Under the pieces are notes generated by a model. It ran no database searches and was not told the DNA's origin. It was given only the letters and a program-made list of their open reading frames with translations. A DNA stretch of 64,000 nucleotides from Agromyces albus (GTDB lineage Bacteria > Actinomycetota > Actinomycetes > Actinomycetales > Microbacteriaceae), in contig NZ_JAUSWX010000001.1 in NCBI RefSeq assembly GCF_030815405.1, positions 4,092,001-4,156,000 of the forward strand. Reading direction: 5' to 3'. A program made the translations under genes and the position numbers. Shown here in pieces: positions 9,276-18,036 of the stretch (within the stretch, counting starts at the first letter, position 1; the number at the start of each line of letters is the position of its first letter).

Positions 9276-10286
9276 ATGGGACAGCGGAATCTCGGGCTCG
9301 CCGCCGTGGCGCGGCTGGCCGGCGTGTCCACGGCGACCGTGTCGAACGTGCTGAACCGTCCGCACGTCGTTGCCGTGCCCACCCGGGAACGGGTGATGGC
9401 GGCCATCGAGGAGCTCGACTTCGTGCCGAATCGGGCGGCGGCGACGTTGCGGCAGGGCACGAACCGCGTGCTCGGACTCGTCATCCCCGACGTGGTGAAC
9501 CCGTTCTATGCGGCGATCGTCGACGCCGTCGTCGTTGCCGCCGACCGTGACCGCTACGCCGTTGTGCTCTGCGTGAGCCACGAGGATCCCGCGCGGGAGC
9601 AGCGCCACTTCGACATGCTCGCCGAGCAGCGCGCGGCGGGTGCGCTCGTGGTGCCGATCAGCGCGGACTGGTCGCGCCTGTCGCAGTTGCGCATGGTCGG
9701 AACGAGGTTGATCGTCGTCGACCGCCGCATCGACGAGTCGGAGGCGTGCTCCGTGGCGATCGATGACGTGCACGGGGGCGAGATCGCGGTGGAACACCTC
9801 CTCGGGGTGCCGGGAAACGGGATCAGCATCGTCAACGGCAGCCACACCATCGTGCAGTGCGAGGATCGGCGCACGGGCGCCCGCTCGGCGCTGGCATCCG
9901 CGGGCCTCGATCCCGACAGCCTCGTCGAGTTCGAGATGCGCGAGATGACCATCGAGGCGGGGGTCGAGGCCGGTCGGCGCATCGCGGCGAGCGGTGCGCC
10001 CCGGCGAGTCTTCTGCACGAACGACCAGCTCGCGATCGGCGTGATGCGCGGCCTCGCCGAGGCAGGGGTCGAGACGCCCCGCGATGCCGCGGTCGTCGGT
10101 TACGGCGACCTCGCGTTCGGCACCGAGGAGGCGCGCCGACTCACGACAGTGGGCCAGCCGAAGCAGGAGATGGGAGAGGTCGCCGTCGCGAAGCTCCTCG
10201 CCGAGCTGCAGGAGGGCAAAGCGCACCGGCACTCGGCCACCACGTTCCAGCCACGCCTGGTCGTCAGGGAGTCGACGGGGCGCTGA
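9276..10286 (+). CDS. LacI-family transcriptional regulator
   Basis: This DNA-binding repressor has 336 residues. The N-terminal helix-turn-helix is VARLAGVSTATVSNVLNRP, followed by a hinge and a periplasmic-binding-protein-like effector domain. An in-frame TTG at 9261 overlaps the preceding stop, and a GTG lies at 9273. The ATG at 9276 was chosen because it immediately precedes the HTH module, though none of the three has a clear ribosome site. It is a good candidate for binding the TTGAATCGATTGAA sites at 1976 and 10350 and the related site at 1810, thereby controlling the surrounding glycan genes. The recognition residues (STAT) differ from the three other LacI proteins in the window (SVGT/AVGT). 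Confidence 0.88.
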   Translation: MGQRNLGLAAVARLAGVSTATVSNVLNRPHVVAVPTRERVMAAIEELDFVPNRAAATLRQGTNRVLGLVIPDVVNPFYAAIVDAVVVAADRDRYAVVLCVSHEDPAREQRHFDMLAEQRAAGALVVPISADWSRLSQLRMVGTRLIVVDRRIDESEACSVAIDDVHGGEIAVEHLLGVPGNGISIVNGSHTIVQCEDRRTGARSALASAGLDPDSLVEFEMREMTIEAGVEAGRRIAASGAPRRVFCTNDQLAIGVMRGLAEAGVETPRDAAVVGYGDLAFGTEEARRLTTVGQPKQEMGEVAVAKLLAELQEGKAHRHSATTFQPRLVVRESTGR

Positions 10287-10349
10287 CGGCGACTCGGAAT
10301 CGAGACGCGCCGCACCCGAGCCCGAGCCCTCCACAAACCGAGACACAGA

Positions 10350-10363
10350 TTGAATCGATTGAA
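10350..10363. promoter_or_regulatory. LacI-type operator upstream of the isomerase-like gene
   Basis: TTGAATCGATTGAA is identical to the site at 1976. It lies 22 bases upstream of the isomerase-like start codon, so the downstream gene probably has its own repressed promoter in addition to read-through. Confidence 0.6.
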
Positions 10364-10385
10364 AATGCTCGAGAACAAGGAAGCC

Positions 10386-11828
10386 ATGTCCGACACGACT
10401 GCACCGGTCCACCCTCTGCTCGCGGCGAAGGTCCGTCGCTCGACCCGCATCGGGCTCGTCGCCGGCGGGCTCGGCACCTACTGGCCGCAGTTCCCCGACC
10501 TGCTTCCGCAACTCCAGGAATCCGCCCGATACGTCTCGGACCGGTTCCGTCGACTGGATGCCGACGTGGTCGACGTCGGCTTCATCTCGGATGCGCAGGA
10601 GGGCGCCGTCGCCGCCGAGAAGCTGCGGCAGGCCGACTGCGACCTCATCGTGATGTTCCTCACCACGTACCTGACCTCGTCGATGGTGCTGCCGATCGCC
10701 CAGCGATCGAACACGCCGGTGCTCGTCATCGACCTGCAGCCGACCGCGCGGATGGACCATCCGAACTTCGACACGGGAGCGTGGCTCGCGTACTGCGGCC
10801 AGTGCTCGGTGCCCGAGGTGGGGAACGTGTTCCGCCGAGCCGGCGTACCGTTCCGGTCGGTCTCCGGGCACCTCCGCCACGAGTCGGCGTGGCGACGCAT
10901 CGAGCAGTGGGTGAGTGCGGCCCACGTGCGCGCCGCACTCCGGCATGCTCGTCATGGCCTCATGGGTCATCTGTACCCGGGCATGCTCGACGTCTCCACC
11001 GACCTGTCGTTGCTGCCCGTCACGTTCGGTTCGCACGTCGAGGTGCTCGAGTTCGACGACCTGCGGGTGCGCGTCGAACAGGTGACCGACGCTGAGGCAT
11101 CCGAGCGGATGGACCTCGCACGACAGGTCTTCACCCTCGACGAGAGCGTCGTCGACGAGGACTTCGCGTGGGGTGCGCGGGTCTCGGTCGGCCTCGACCG
11201 CCTCGCCGACGACTTCGACCTCGACTCGCTCGCGTACTACCACCGAGGGCTCGACGGTGAGCAGCACGAGCGGCTCGGTGCGGGCATGATCCTCGGCGCC
11301 TCGTTGCTCACGGCCCGCGGCATCCCCGCCTCGGGGGAGTACGAATTGCGTACCTCGGTCGCGCAGCTCGTGACGCAGGTGGTCGGAGCGGGCGGCTCGT
11401 TCTGCGAGATCCAGGCGCTGAACTTCGAGGACGGCGTCGTTGAGATGGGCCACGACGGCCCCGCACACCTCGCGGTGTCGAGTCGCGACCCGCTCCTGCG
11501 CGGACTCGGGATCTACCACGGCAAGCGCGGCTGGGGCGTCTCGGTCGAGTTCGACGTGCAGCCCGGCCCGGTGACCCTGCTCGGGCTCGGCCAGGACCGC
11601 GACGGCACCCTCTCGTTCATCGCGTCGGAGGGAACCGTCGTGCCGGGCCCGCTCCTCGCGATCGGCAACACGACGAGCCGGGTCGACTTCGGGCGCGATC
11701 CCGGCGAGTGGGTCGACGAGTGGGCCGCGACGGGGGTCGGGCACCACTGGTCGCTGTCGATCGGGCACCGCGCCGCCGACTACCGCGCCGCGGCGAACCT
11801 GCTCGGCATCCCCTTCCGGTTCGTCTGA
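10386..11828 (+). CDS. L-fucose/L-arabinose isomerase-family protein
   Basis: This cytoplasmic protein of 480 residues resembles the AraA/FucI isomerase superfamily. It has an N-terminal Rossmann-like region (RIGLVAGGLGTYWPQ), a central region with GHLYPGMLD and a C-terminal beta domain. Members interconvert aldoses and ketoses using Mn2+, but many paralogues have unknown substrates. The ATG has AAGGA upstream; an in-frame TTG at 10350 lies inside the operator and is unlikely. It shares the operator type of the CUT1/GH78 promoter, so it likely acts on the sugar released by that locus. L-rhamnose itself is handled by a different isomerase at 18993, so the substrate may be another deoxy- or branched sugar (inference). 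Confidence 0.75.
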   Translation: MSDTTAPVHPLLAAKVRRSTRIGLVAGGLGTYWPQFPDLLPQLQESARYVSDRFRRLDADVVDVGFISDAQEGAVAAEKLRQADCDLIVMFLTTYLTSSMVLPIAQRSNTPVLVIDLQPTARMDHPNFDTGAWLAYCGQCSVPEVGNVFRRAGVPFRSVSGHLRHESAWRRIEQWVSAAHVRAALRHARHGLMGHLYPGMLDVSTDLSLLPVTFGSHVEVLEFDDLRVRVEQVTDAEASERMDLARQVFTLDESVVDEDFAWGARVSVGLDRLADDFDLDSLAYYHRGLDGEQHERLGAGMILGASLLTARGIPASGEYELRTSVAQLVTQVVGAGGSFCEIQALNFEDGVVEMGHDGPAHLAVSSRDPLLRGLGIYHGKRGWGVSVEFDVQPGPVTLLGLGQDRDGTLSFIASEGTVVPGPLLAIGNTTSRVDFGRDPGEWVDEWAATGVGHHWSLSIGHRAADYRAAANLLGIPFRFV

Positions 11829-11837
11829 GCCATTCAG

Positions 11838-11855
11838 CCGAGCGCGCCGGCTCGG
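11838..11855. terminator. weak hairpin between convergent genes
   Basis: CCGAGC and GCTCGG form a 6-bp stem with a 6-base loop in the short gap between the isomerase-like gene and the convergent DUF998 gene. There is no T tract. Confidence 0.3.
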
Positions 11856-11869
11856 ATCCGAGGTCGGTT

Positions 11870-12556
11870 TCAACGCCGGCGGCGGAGCAGCGCGAAGGCG
11901 TAGGCGGCGATCCACGCGAACGCGAGCGCCACCCCGAGGAACAGGCGCACGCTCATCCACAGGTCGAACGGCAGGGTGAGCACGAAGCACGCGACGCCGA
12001 CCATGCGTGTCCACACGGCAGCGGCGCGGTGTCCCTCCCAGGACAGGCGCCGTGCCACCACGAACGTCGCCGCCACGAACGCGAGGAACGAGAGGGGCGG
12101 CGCGATGGCGTGCACGATGCCGTGGAAGGTGAGCTCGGTCGGGTAGCCGGCGGGCGCCCCGGCGGGAAAGCCGAGGGCGGGGTCCGCCGCGAATGCGCCA
12201 CCGAGGATCAGCCCGGCGGCGTAGACGCCGAACAGCACCGGCGCCCAGCGACGTCCGGGCCCTGCACCCAGGCTTCGCCGCGTTCCGATGGCGAACGCGA
12301 GCATGAGCACGCCCGCGACGATGAAGTTCGCGATCTGCACCCACCCCCGGTCGCCGAGCGAGAGCAGGCTGAGCGGATGCCGCGTCAGGTCGAATCCCTC
12401 GCGGGTGACGGCCTGCACCGAAGCCACCACGACGAAGAGCGGCCCGGCGGTGGTGCCCGCCGCCACGAGCGCACGGGTCAGTGGATCGGTGGCAGGAGCG
12501 GAGCGGCGGTCGTCGGAGCGAGCTGAGGTGATTCGGCTCGTGGTGTCGGTTGCCAT
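11870..12556 (-). CDS. DUF998-family membrane protein
   Basis: This integral membrane protein of 228 residues has about six predicted helices and a short basic C-terminus (LLRRRR). The pattern of a first helix with AGPLFV followed by DLTRHPLSLLSLG is typical of DUF998, a widespread actinobacterial family without established function. The ATG at 12556 has AAAGGA upstream; longer in-frame starts are unsupported. It is divergent from the DGPF/ECF42 pair, with 198 bases between them. Confidence 0.75.
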   Translation of the reverse strand: MATDTTSRITSARSDDRRSAPATDPLTRALVAAGTTAGPLFVVVASVQAVTREGFDLTRHPLSLLSLGDRGWVQIANFIVAGVLMLAFAIGTRRSLGAGPGRRWAPVLFGVYAAGLILGGAFAADPALGFPAGAPAGYPTELTFHGIVHAIAPPLSFLAFVAATFVVARRLSWEGHRAAAVWTRMVGVACFVLTLPFDLWMSVRLFLGVALAFAWIAAYAFALLRRRR

Positions 12557-12678
12557 GACGTGTCCTTTCATCGGTCGATCCGATCGGTGGTGATCGGGTC
12601 GTTCACCATGACGTCGCCGCGCGGCATCCGTTCTCGACATCCGCTCATCGAATCGGTTCTGGGATTTCTCGCACCCCG

Positions 12679-12704
12679 TGTCGAGAAGCCGGCGAAACTG
12701 GCGA
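12679..12704 (+). promoter_or_regulatory. putative ECF42-type promoter
   Basis: TGTCGA at 12679-12684 and CGA at 12702-12704 are 17 bases apart, 50 bases upstream of the DGPF gene. As I recall it, the described ECF42 target motif is a TGTCGA -35 with a CGA/TC -10, so this looks like an autoregulatory promoter for the sigma factor at 13203. It is based on two short motifs only. Confidence 0.55.
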
Positions 12705-12754
12705 CGTTAGGGTGAGGGCACACCGACGGGGGTGCCGGAACCAAGGAGGTCGCG

Positions 12755-13114
12755 ATGCGATTCATGTGCATGGTCAAGATGGACGAGGCGAACCCGCAAG
12801 GCGAGGCGCCGCCCGAGCTCTACCAGGCGATGGCCGAGTACGACCGAGAGGGCCGACTGAACGGAACGCTCATCGACAGCCAGGGACTGCTGCCGAGCGC
12901 CGCCGGCGCGATCGTCTCGCTCGCCGACGGGAAGATCAAGGCGATCGACGGGCCGTTCGCCGAAGCGAAGGAACTGGTCGGTGGCTACGCCGTGATCGAC
13001 GTGCACTCCCGCGAGGAGGCCGTCGAACTCGGTCGTCGGCTCATGCAGATCCACGTCGACCACTGGCCCGGCTGGGAGGGGCACGTCGAGATCCGCCAAC
13101 TGGCGGAATACTGA
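12755..13114 (+). CDS. YCII-related DGPF-domain protein
   Basis: This small protein of 119 residues has the YCII/DGPF fold. The family motif is visible as IDGPFAEAKELVGGY near residues 67-81. AAGGAGG precedes the ATG. Such proteins are standard genomic partners of ECF42 sigma factors and the sigma gene follows in the same direction, separated by a short palindromic repeat. Its biochemical role is unknown; a role in sensing or in the stress output of the sigma factor is suggested by linkage only. Confidence 0.88.
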   Translation: MRFMCMVKMDEANPQGEAPPELYQAMAEYDREGRLNGTLIDSQGLLPSAAGAIVSLADGKIKAIDGPFAEAKELVGGYAVIDVHSREEAVELGRRLMQIHVDHWPGWEGHVEIRQLAEY

Positions 13115-13120
13115 CCGATC

Positions 13121-13160
13121 ATCGAGTAGCGCAGGCCGGAGGCCGCCGCGTATCGAGGCC
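13121..13160. repeat. intergenic palindromic repeat, copy 1
   Basis: The sequence carries ATCGAGTAGCG, a GGCCGGAGGCC centre and CGCGTATCGAGG. It can fold as an imperfect hairpin and resembles the second copy at 36044. Repeats of this GAGTAGCG...CGTATCGA form are scattered in Microbacteriaceae genomes (from memory). It sits between the DGPF and sigma genes. Confidence 0.6.
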
Positions 13161-13202
13161 GGCAGTTGCGCCTCGCGCGGCGCGTGTGGTCTGATCGCTC
13201 CC

Positions 13203-14498
13203 GTGGGGGATGATCCCGGGGCGGACCAGGCGACGCGTGCCGCGATCGAGGCGATCTGGCGCCTCGAGTCGACGCGGCTCATCGCATCGCTCGTGCGCAT
13301 CGTGCGCGATGTCGGCGTTGCCGAAGACGTGGCGCAGGACGCCGTGGTCGCGGCGCTCGCGCAGTGGCCCACCAGCGGCATCCCCGACAATCCGGGCGCC
13401 TGGCTGATGACCACGGCGAAGCGCCGCGCCATGGACGTCTTCCGTTCCCGCGCGAAGCACGACCGCGCCGCTGCGGCCCTCGCCCACGACCTGGCCGAGA
13501 CCGTCGAAGACGATCCGGCGGCGGGCATCGATCACATCGAGGACGACATGCTGCGCCTCATGTTCATCTGCGCGCATCCGTCGCTGACGAGCGAGGCGCA
13601 GACCACGCTGACCCTGCGCCTCGTGGCCGGCCTCACCGCCAGGGAGATCGCCCGCGCCTATCTGGCACCCGAGTCGACGGTCGCACAACGCATCTCCCGT
13701 GCGAAGCGCACCCTCACGGAGGCGGGCGCCGAGCTCGAGGAGCCGAGCGGGTTGGAACGCGCCGAGCGGCTCGCCACCGTGGAAGGCGTCATCTACCTGC
13801 TCTTCAACGAGGGATACGCCGCGACGGAAGGCGCCGACTGGATGCGGCCGGCGCTCTGCGACGAAGCCCTTCGGCTCGGCCGAATGCTCGTCGCACTCGC
13901 GCCGCATGACCCCGAGGTGCACGGCCTCACCGCCCTGATGGAGCTGCAGTCCTCTCGCCTCGCCGCTCGTGTCGGTCCCGACGGCGAGGCGGTGCTGCTC
14001 GATGACCAGGACCGCAGCAGGTGGGATGCCTCACGCATTCGCCGCGGACTCGACGCGCTCGCCCGCGCCGACGAGCTCACCACGGCGAGCGCAGCGGAGC
14101 CGGGGCCGTATGCGCTGCAGGCGGCAATCGCCGCGGAGCATGCGCGTGCGGCATCCGCTGACGACACCGACTGGACGCGCATCGCCCGACTCTACGAGGA
14201 CCTCGGACGCAGAACCGGTTCGCCGGTCGCCGAGCTGAACCGGGCCGTCGCCCTGGGCCGGGCGTACGGTCCCGAGGTGGGACTCGCGTTGCTCGTGCAG
14301 CTCGAGTCGCTGCCCGCGTTGCGCGACTACCACCTCGTCCCGAGCGTACGCGGCGACCTCTATGAACGACTGGGCCGCACCGAGGAGGCCGCTGTCGAGT
14401 TCGAACGGGCCGCGGCGCTGACCTCGAACGAGCGCGAGCGCGCGCTGCTCGCTCGCCGGGCCGATGCCGCCCGAGGCTCAGGTCAGCGCGGTTCGTAG
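13203..14498 (+). CDS. ECF42-type RNA polymerase sigma factor
   Basis: This sigma factor of 431 residues directs RNA polymerase to stress-type promoters. Region 2 (VAEDVAQDAVVAALAQWP, then NPGAWLMTTAKRRAMD) and region 4 (LTAREIARAYLAPESTVAQRISRAKRTL) are clear in the first 190 residues. The remaining 240 residues form the TPR-like extension typical of ECF42, with YLLFNEGYAAT and LNRAVALGRA. The start is GTG, with only a weak upstream purine stretch. The DGPF neighbour and the candidate TGTCGA/CGA promoter support the group. No anti-sigma gene is adjacent, as usual for this group. Its 3' end overlaps the convergent rhamnulokinase gene by 16 bases. Confidence 0.9.
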   Translation: MGDDPGADQATRAAIEAIWRLESTRLIASLVRIVRDVGVAEDVAQDAVVAALAQWPTSGIPDNPGAWLMTTAKRRAMDVFRSRAKHDRAAAALAHDLAETVEDDPAAGIDHIEDDMLRLMFICAHPSLTSEAQTTLTLRLVAGLTAREIARAYLAPESTVAQRISRAKRTLTEAGAELEEPSGLERAERLATVEGVIYLLFNEGYAATEGADWMRPALCDEALRLGRMLVALAPHDPEVHGLTALMELQSSRLAARVGPDGEAVLLDDQDRSRWDASRIRRGLDALARADELTTASAAEPGPYALQAAIAAEHARAASADDTDWTRIARLYEDLGRRTGSPVAELNRAVALGRAYGPEVGLALLVQLESLPALRDYHLVPSVRGDLYERLGRTEEAAVEFERAAALTSNERERALLARRADAARGSGQRGS

Positions 14499-15943
14499 CG
14501 CCGCGGCGCGAACGCTTGGGCGACGAGCGCACGCAGCGACTCGATGCCCGCCCCGGTGAAGCCCTGCGCACGCGCCTGCACGAGCACGTTGCCGATCGCC
14601 GTCGCCTCGACCGGGCCGGCGAGCACGGCGATCTCCGAGCGGTCGGCCGTGCGCTGGCAGAGCAACTCGTTGAGCGCCCCGCCGCCGACGATGTGGATCG
14701 TCTCGACATCGACGCCCGACAGGATCGACGCGGTGCGCACGGCATCGGCGAAGGCCTGCGCGAGCGACTCGATGATCGACCGCGCGAACTCGGCCGGCGA
14801 ACCCGGAATCGGCTCGTCGTGCTCGCGGCACCACTCGGCGATGCGCCCGGGCAGGTCGCCGGGGGCGAGGAAGCGCGGGTCGTTCGCGTCGAAGACGGCA
14901 ACGGGAGCGGTGACGGATGCCGCGGCCGCGAGCAATCCGGCGAGATCGACCGTCTGGCCGTCCCGCTCCCACTCCCGCACCGATTCGCTCAGCAGCCACA
15001 ACCCCATGACGTTGTGCAGGAAGCGCACGCGCCCGTCGACGCCGCCCTCGTTCGTGAAGTTCGCGGCGCGCGCGGCATCCGACGTCACCGGGTGCTCGAG
15101 CTCGACGCCCACGAGTCCCCACGTGCCGCACGAGATGTAGGCGGCCGACCCGGGCTGCATGGGCACGGCCACGATGGCCGACGCCGTGTCGTGCGAGCCC
15201 ACCGCGACGACGGAGAGCGGATGCCGCGAGCCCGCGCCGAGCTCGGCTGCAACCTCCGGCCGCAGCGACCCGATCGTCTCGCCGGGCTCGACGAGCGGCG
15301 GGAACACGGATGCCGGAAGCCGCAGCCGCTCGATGAGCTCGTCGTCCCACTCGCGGGACCCGATGCCGAGGAGCCCCGTCGTCGACGCGTTCGTGCGCTC
15401 GGCGACGCGCCGGCCGGTGAGCTGGAAGCCGATGAGGTCGGGCACGAGCAAGAGCGTGTCGGCGAGGTCGAGCCAACCCGGACGGACACCGTCGCTCGCG
15501 TCGCGTTGCTCGGCCGCGAGCTGGTACAGCGTGTTGAACGGCAGGAACTGCAGCCCGTTGCGGCGGTAGAGCTCGTCGAACGGGGCGATCGCGTGCACGG
15601 CTTCGACGCCCGCGGCCGTGCGCTCGTCGCGGTAGTGGAACGGCTCGCCGAGCATGCGCTCGCCGCGGAGGAGGGCGTAGTCGACGGCCCACGAGTCGAC
15701 GCCGATCGACGCGACATCCGGCGCCTCGCGGAGCGCTTGGGTGAGGCCCGCGGTGACGTTGCGGTAGAGGCCCGTGAGATCCCAGTGCAGGCCCGACGCG
15801 AGTCGAACGGGGTCGTTCGCGAAGCGCGCCACCTGGCGGATCTCGAGCGCGCCCGCCCCGCGGCCGTCGACGCGGCCGAGGATGACGCGGCCGCTCGTCG
15901 CGCCGAGGTCGACCGCCGCGACGGTGCCCGTCGCCCCGCTCAT
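14483..15943 (-). CDS. rhaB: rhamnulokinase
   Basis: This FGGY-family kinase of 486 residues phosphorylates L-rhamnulose to L-rhamnulose 1-phosphate in the cytoplasm. The N-terminal phosphate-binding motif is DLGATSGR (residues 12-19). The FGGY signatures GSHDTASA in the middle and IHIVGGGALNELLCQ toward the C-terminus are present. Length matches the family. The start overlaps the upstream aldolase stop (ATGA), giving translational coupling. It is the last gene of the minus-strand rhamnose operon. Confidence 0.93.
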   Translation of the reverse strand: MSGATGTVAAVDLGATSGRVILGRVDGRGAGALEIRQVARFANDPVRLASGLHWDLTGLYRNVTAGLTQALREAPDVASIGVDSWAVDYALLRGERMLGEPFHYRDERTAAGVEAVHAIAPFDELYRRNGLQFLPFNTLYQLAAEQRDASDGVRPGWLDLADTLLLVPDLIGFQLTGRRVAERTNASTTGLLGIGSREWDDELIERLRLPASVFPPLVEPGETIGSLRPEVAAELGAGSRHPLSVVAVGSHDTASAIVAVPMQPGSAAYISCGTWGLVGVELEHPVTSDAARAANFTNEGGVDGRVRFLHNVMGLWLLSESVREWERDGQTVDLAGLLAAAASVTAPVAVFDANDPRFLAPGDLPGRIAEWCREHDEPIPGSPAEFARSIIESLAQAFADAVRTASILSGVDVETIHIVGGGALNELLCQRTADRSEIAVLAGPVEATAIGNVLVQARAQGFTGAGIESLRALVAQAFAPRRYEPR

Positions 15944-18036
15944 CGCAGGAAGGCGGCGGCGACGCCCGCGTCGACCGGGATGTGCAGGCCCGTCGTGTGC
16001 GAAAGCTCCGGCCCGGTGAGCACGATGACCGCGTTCGCGACGTTCTCGGGCAGCACCTCGCGCTTCAGGATCGTGCGCTGGGCGTAGAACTTGCCGAGGT
16101 CCTCCTCCTCGATGCCGTACGTCTTGGCGCGGTTCGCACCCCAGCCCGAAGCGAAGATGCCCGAGCCGCGAACCACGCCGTCGGGATTGATGCCGTTCAC
16201 CTTGATGCCGTACTCGCCGAGCTCGACCGCGAGCAGTCGCACCTGGTGGGCCTGATCGGCCTTCGTCGCCGAGTAGGCGATGTTGTTCGGGCCCGCGAAC
16301 AGCGAGTTCTTCGACGAGATGTAGACGATGTCGCCGCCGAGGCCCTGGTCGATGAGCACGCGGGCGGCAGCCTTCGACACGAGGAACGAGCCCTTCGCCA
16401 TGACGTCGTGCTGCAGGTCCCAGTCGGCCTCGGTGGTCTCGAGGAGCGGCTTCGAGAGCGAGAGTCCGGCGTTGTTCACCACGAGGTCGATGCCGCCGAA
16501 GGCGAGCACCGCGTCGTCGATGGCGCGTTGCACCGCGGCGGCATCCGTCACGTTCGCCTGCACGCCGATCGCGACATCCGAGTTCCCGATCTCGGATGCC
16601 GCGGCCTGCGCCTTCTCGAGGTCGAGGTCGGCGATGACGACGCACGCGCCCTCGGCCGCAAGCCGGGTGGCGATGGCTTTGCCGATGCCGGATGCCGCGC
16701 CGGTCACGAGCGCGACGCGCGTGGCGTGCGGCTTCGGCTTCGGCATGCGCTGCAGCTTCGCCTCTTCGAGCGCCCAGTACTCGATGCGGAACTTCTCCTC
16801 GTCGGAGATGGGGGAGTACGTGGAGAGCGCCTCGGCGCCGCGCATCACGTTGATCGCGTTGACGTAGAACTCGCCGGCCACCCGCGCGGTCTGCTTGTTC
16901 GCGCCGTAGCTGAACATTCCGACGCCGGGGATCAGCACGATGAGCGGGTCGGCGCCGCGGATGGGCGGCCAATTGCCGTCAACCTCGCTCGCAGGCTCGC
17001 TCGGCGCTGGCGTCGCGGAATCGCTGGCGCGATTCTCTGAGCTCCAGCGCGCGTAATACGCCTGGTAGTCGGCGCGGTACGCCTCGTGCAGCTCCTTCAG
17101 GCGAGCGATCGACTCGTCGATCGGCGCGTCGGCCGGCAGGTCGAGCACCATCGGCTTCACCTTGGTGCGCAGGAAGTGGTCGGGGCAGCTCGTGCCGAGC
17201 GCGGCGAGGCGCGGATGCTCGGCGCGGGCGAGGAATTCGAGCACCTCGGTGGCGTCGGTGAAGTGGCCGACCATCGGGCGGTCATGCGAAGCGAGTCCGC
17301 GGATCGTCGCGGCGAGGGCCGCGGCCTTCGCGCGCCGCTCGGCGGGCTCGAGCGGCTCGTAACCGTCCAAGGTGGAACCGAACGGTTCTGCCTTCCCGTG
17401 CTCGGCGATGTACGCCGCGGCGGTGTCGATGATCCACAGCGAGTTGCGCTCGCTCTCCTCAGACGTGTCGCCCCACGCCGTGATGCCGTGGCCGCCGAGG
17501 ATGCAGCCGATCGCCTGCGGGTTCTGCGCCTTGATCCCGGCGATGTCGAGCCCGAGCTGGAAGCCGGGACGTCGCCACGGCACCCACACGACGCGGTCGC
17601 CGAAGATCGTGGCGGTCAAGGCCTCGCCGTCGGCGGATGTCGCGATCGCGATGCCCGAGTCGGGGTGCAGGTGATCGACGTGCGCGGCGTCGACGAGGCC
17701 GTGCATCGCGGTGTCGATCGACGGGGCGGCGCCGCCCTTGCCATGCAGCGTGTAATCGAACGCGGCGACCATCTCGTCTTCGCGGTCGACCCCGGGGTAG
17801 ACGTCGGCGAGGGCGCGCAGGCGGTCGAGGCGCAGCACCGCGAGACCCTGCTCGGTGAGCGTGCCGAGGTCGCCGCCCGAGCCCTTCACCCACATGAGCT
17901 CGACTGGCTCGCCCGTGACCGGATCGGTCTCGGTGCCCTTCGCAGACGTGTTGCCGCCCGCATAGTTCGTGTTCTTGGGGTCGGCGCCGAGGCGATTCGA
18001 CCGTGCGATGAGGTCGGATGCTGCCTGGTTCGTCAT
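15940..18036 (-). CDS. rhaEW: bifunctional L-rhamnulose-1-phosphate aldolase / L-lactaldehyde dehydrogenase
   Basis: This two-domain enzyme has 698 residues. Residues 1 to about 410 form a class II aldolase domain with zinc-ligand type motifs DHLHPDSG and GGHG; it splits L-rhamnulose 1-P into DHAP and L-lactaldehyde. Residues from about 430 form an SDR domain with the NAD motif TGAASGIGK, the catalytic YSATKADQAHQ segment and an ISSKNS Ser; it oxidises lactaldehyde to lactate. A 20-residue Ser/Ala/Pro/Glu-rich insert (SDSATPAPSEPASE) lies near residue 340 in the aldolase half. The ATG overlaps the upstream esterase stop (ATGA). The gene symbol follows the usage for aldolase-dehydrogenase fusions. 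Confidence 0.93.
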   Translation of the reverse strand: MTNQAASDLIARSNRLGADPKNTNYAGGNTSAKGTETDPVTGEPVELMWVKGSGGDLGTLTEQGLAVLRLDRLRALADVYPGVDREDEMVAAFDYTLHGKGGAAPSIDTAMHGLVDAAHVDHLHPDSGIAIATSADGEALTATIFGDRVVWVPWRRPGFQLGLDIAGIKAQNPQAIGCILGGHGITAWGDTSEESERNSLWIIDTAAAYIAEHGKAEPFGSTLDGYEPLEPAERRAKAAALAATIRGLASHDRPMVGHFTDATEVLEFLARAEHPRLAALGTSCPDHFLRTKVKPMVLDLPADAPIDESIARLKELHEAYRADYQAYYARWSSENRASDSATPAPSEPASEVDGNWPPIRGADPLIVLIPGVGMFSYGANKQTARVAGEFYVNAINVMRGAEALSTYSPISDEEKFRIEYWALEEAKLQRMPKPKPHATRVALVTGAASGIGKAIATRLAAEGACVVIADLDLEKAQAAASEIGNSDVAIGVQANVTDAAAVQRAIDDAVLAFGGIDLVVNNAGLSLSKPLLETTEADWDLQHDVMAKGSFLVSKAAARVLIDQGLGGDIVYISSKNSLFAGPNNIAYSATKADQAHQVRLLAVELGEYGIKVNGINPDGVVRGSGIFASGWGANRAKTYGIEEEDLGKFYAQRTILKREVLPENVANAVIVLTGPELSHTTGLHIPVDAGVAAAFLR

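Noticed and set aside
10350..10385. TTG start for the isomerase-like gene
   Set aside because: It lies inside the operator and has no ribosome site; the ATG at 10386 has AAGGA.
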